The position numbers and the translations under genes are program-made. The notes under the pieces were generated by a model. It saw only the letters and a program-made list of their open reading frames with translations. It was not told the origin of the DNA and did not search any database. A stretch of 64,000 nt of DNA from Cytobacillus purgationiresistens (GTDB lineage Bacteria; Bacillota; Bacilli; Bacillales; Cytobacillaceae), in contig NZ_JAUSUB010000011.1 of NCBI RefSeq assembly GCF_030813235.1, positions 1 through 64,000 of the forward strand. Reading direction: 5' to 3'. Every line of letters starts with the position of its first letter. Position 1 is the stretch's first letter. This document shows positions 63,145-64,000 of this stretch, in pieces.

Positions 63145-64000
63145 ATGATAACTAAGATAAAAACATATATGTATTATGCATTTGGCTTGCATTTGCAAAG
63201 TTCAATGCCGCTTCCGGAATTAATTGCAAATAATCAGCCTTTATCAGAAGTAGATATTCAAATAGAAGAAAATGATTTAACTCAATTATGGAGTGAATAT
63301 GGAAAGCGCAAAAAATTTAATGTAATTCATGACCACTCAGTTCTATTTGAAGTGCCGGATACAGCGATTTATCATATCGAAAAAGGAAATAAAATTACTG
63401 TTTCACCGATAGAAAATGCATCGTTAGATAAAATTCGCCTCTTTGTCCTTGGTTCCTGCATGGGGATTATTTTAATGCAAAGAAAAATACTGCCACTCCA
63501 TGGAAGTGCCGTCAGGATAAATAATCAAGCATACTTAATTGTCGGAGAATCAGGAGCAGGAAAATCAACGCTGGCTTCTGCATTATTAAGCAGAGGTTAT
63601 CGGCTTTTAAGTGATGATGTAATTCCTGTATCATTGTCCGATGATGGTACGCCTATAGTTGTTCCCGCATATCCTCAGCAAAAGCTATGGCAATCGAGCT
63701 TGGATGCGTTCGGAATGACAGCTGATGAATTTCGGCCGATTTATGATAGGGAAAGTAAATTTGCTGTTCCTGTTTGTACTCAGTTTTCTTCTAGTTCACT
63801 GCCGTTGGCGGGTATATTTGAATTGGTGAAATCGGAATCTGATCCAGTCCAAATAAAGTCGATATCTGGATTAAACCAATTGCAAACTTTAAGCACTCAT
63901 ACGTATCGGCAATTTTTAGTCGAAAGATTAAACCTAGTGGAATGGCATTTTAATATGACAGTTAAAGTCTCTCAACATATTCATATGTATAGACTGGAGA
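63145..64000 (+). CDS. HPr-kinase-like lasso peptide kinase (K), cut by the window edge
   Basis: At least 285 residues; the 3' end lies beyond 64000. HPr kinase/phosphorylase-like fold with LPLHGSAVRI, Walker A GESGAGKST at residues 134-142, and LLSDDVIPV (Asp157-Asp158) as the metal/catalytic region. Kinases of this class in paeninodin-type clusters phosphorylate the C-terminal Ser of the precursor, and the precursor here does end in Ser. The ATG follows GGAGGCCCT. The gene order C-A-K predicts B1, B2 and exporter genes to the right. Confidence 0.9.
   Translation, partial: MITKIKTYMYYAFGLHLQSSMPLPELIANNQPLSEVDIQIEENDLTQLWSEYGKRKKFNVIHDHSVLFEVPDTAIYHIEKGNKITVSPIENASLDKIRLFVLGSCMGIILMQRKILPLHGSAVRINNQAYLIVGESGAGKSTLASALLSRGYRLLSDDVIPVSLSDDGTPIVVPAYPQQKLWQSSLDAFGMTADEFRPIYDRESKFAVPVCTQFSSSSLPLAGIFELVKSESDPVQIKSISGLNQLQTLSTHTYRQFLVERLNLVEWHFNMTVKVSQHIHMYRLE

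Overview
The window is low-GC, ATG/SD-rich Firmicute DNA from an endospore-forming Bacillaceae (Bacillus sensu lato). The reasons are RacA, KapB/KapD and small Tyr/Pro/Gly-rich spore-type proteins, an mrpABCDEFG antiporter operon, T-box leaders, and a gene content that follows the yut-yum-yui-yux-kap-yug stretch of the Bacillus subtilis chromosome. The species cannot be named from the sequence. No tRNA, rRNA or CRISPR array was seen.

Layout: (1) 1-2.4 kb: a tandem 125-bp intergenic repeat, yutJ, yuzB and the A-type Fe-S protein yutM. (2) 2.5-8.9 kb: a glycerate kinase/permease operon and a YkoGH-like two-component system with two PepSY proteins. (3) 9-19.9 kb: yumC, yumB (with a Rex-like operator), a Nudix hydrolase, yuiA-B-C-D-E(pepA)-F and racA. 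(4) 20-25 kb: a Na+/alanine symporter, adeR and alanine dehydrogenase. The clustering suggests an alanine uptake and catabolism unit. (5) 25-30.3 kb: an accessory island with an editing-domain-less threonyl-tRNA synthetase behind two tandem T-boxes, a full IS3-family element with a broken orfA, a LysE-type exporter and a decayed dinB. It is bounded and subdivided by inverted copies of one repeat. (6) 30.5-35 kb: T-box-proS, an ECF-type sigma factor followed by a ClpP paralogue, two small spore-type proteins and yuxO. (7) 35.2-41 kb: mrpA-G on the minus strand. (8) 41.4-60.2 kb: kapD, kapB, a lipoprotein cyclophilin, a SodC-like lipoprotein that has lost a copper ligand, patB, yugE, yugF, yugI, a decayed ABC exporter, a WYL regulator with DinB, yugJ, pgi, a decayed peptidase-G2 protein, yugN, the YugO potassium channel, an SDR, a secreted endonuclease and a degenerate M50-like membrane protein.

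(9) 60.8-64 kb: the start of a lasso-peptide cluster of the paeninodin type, in the order cyclase (C), 41-residue precursor (A), terminator-like hairpin, HPr-kinase-like tailoring kinase (K). The precursor has Thr at -2, a predicted Ala1-Asp9 ring and a C-terminal Ser, the residue expected to be phosphorylated by such kinases. The cluster runs off the right edge, so the B1/B2 maturation proteins and exporter are not visible. This is the most interesting system in the window.

Dispersed repeats run throughout: a long Bacillus-type intergenic repeat (5 copies), a small palindrome family with core GGTGACAGGCACC (4 loci, one inside a coding region), and GC-rich repeats near 46.6 and 60.6 kb.
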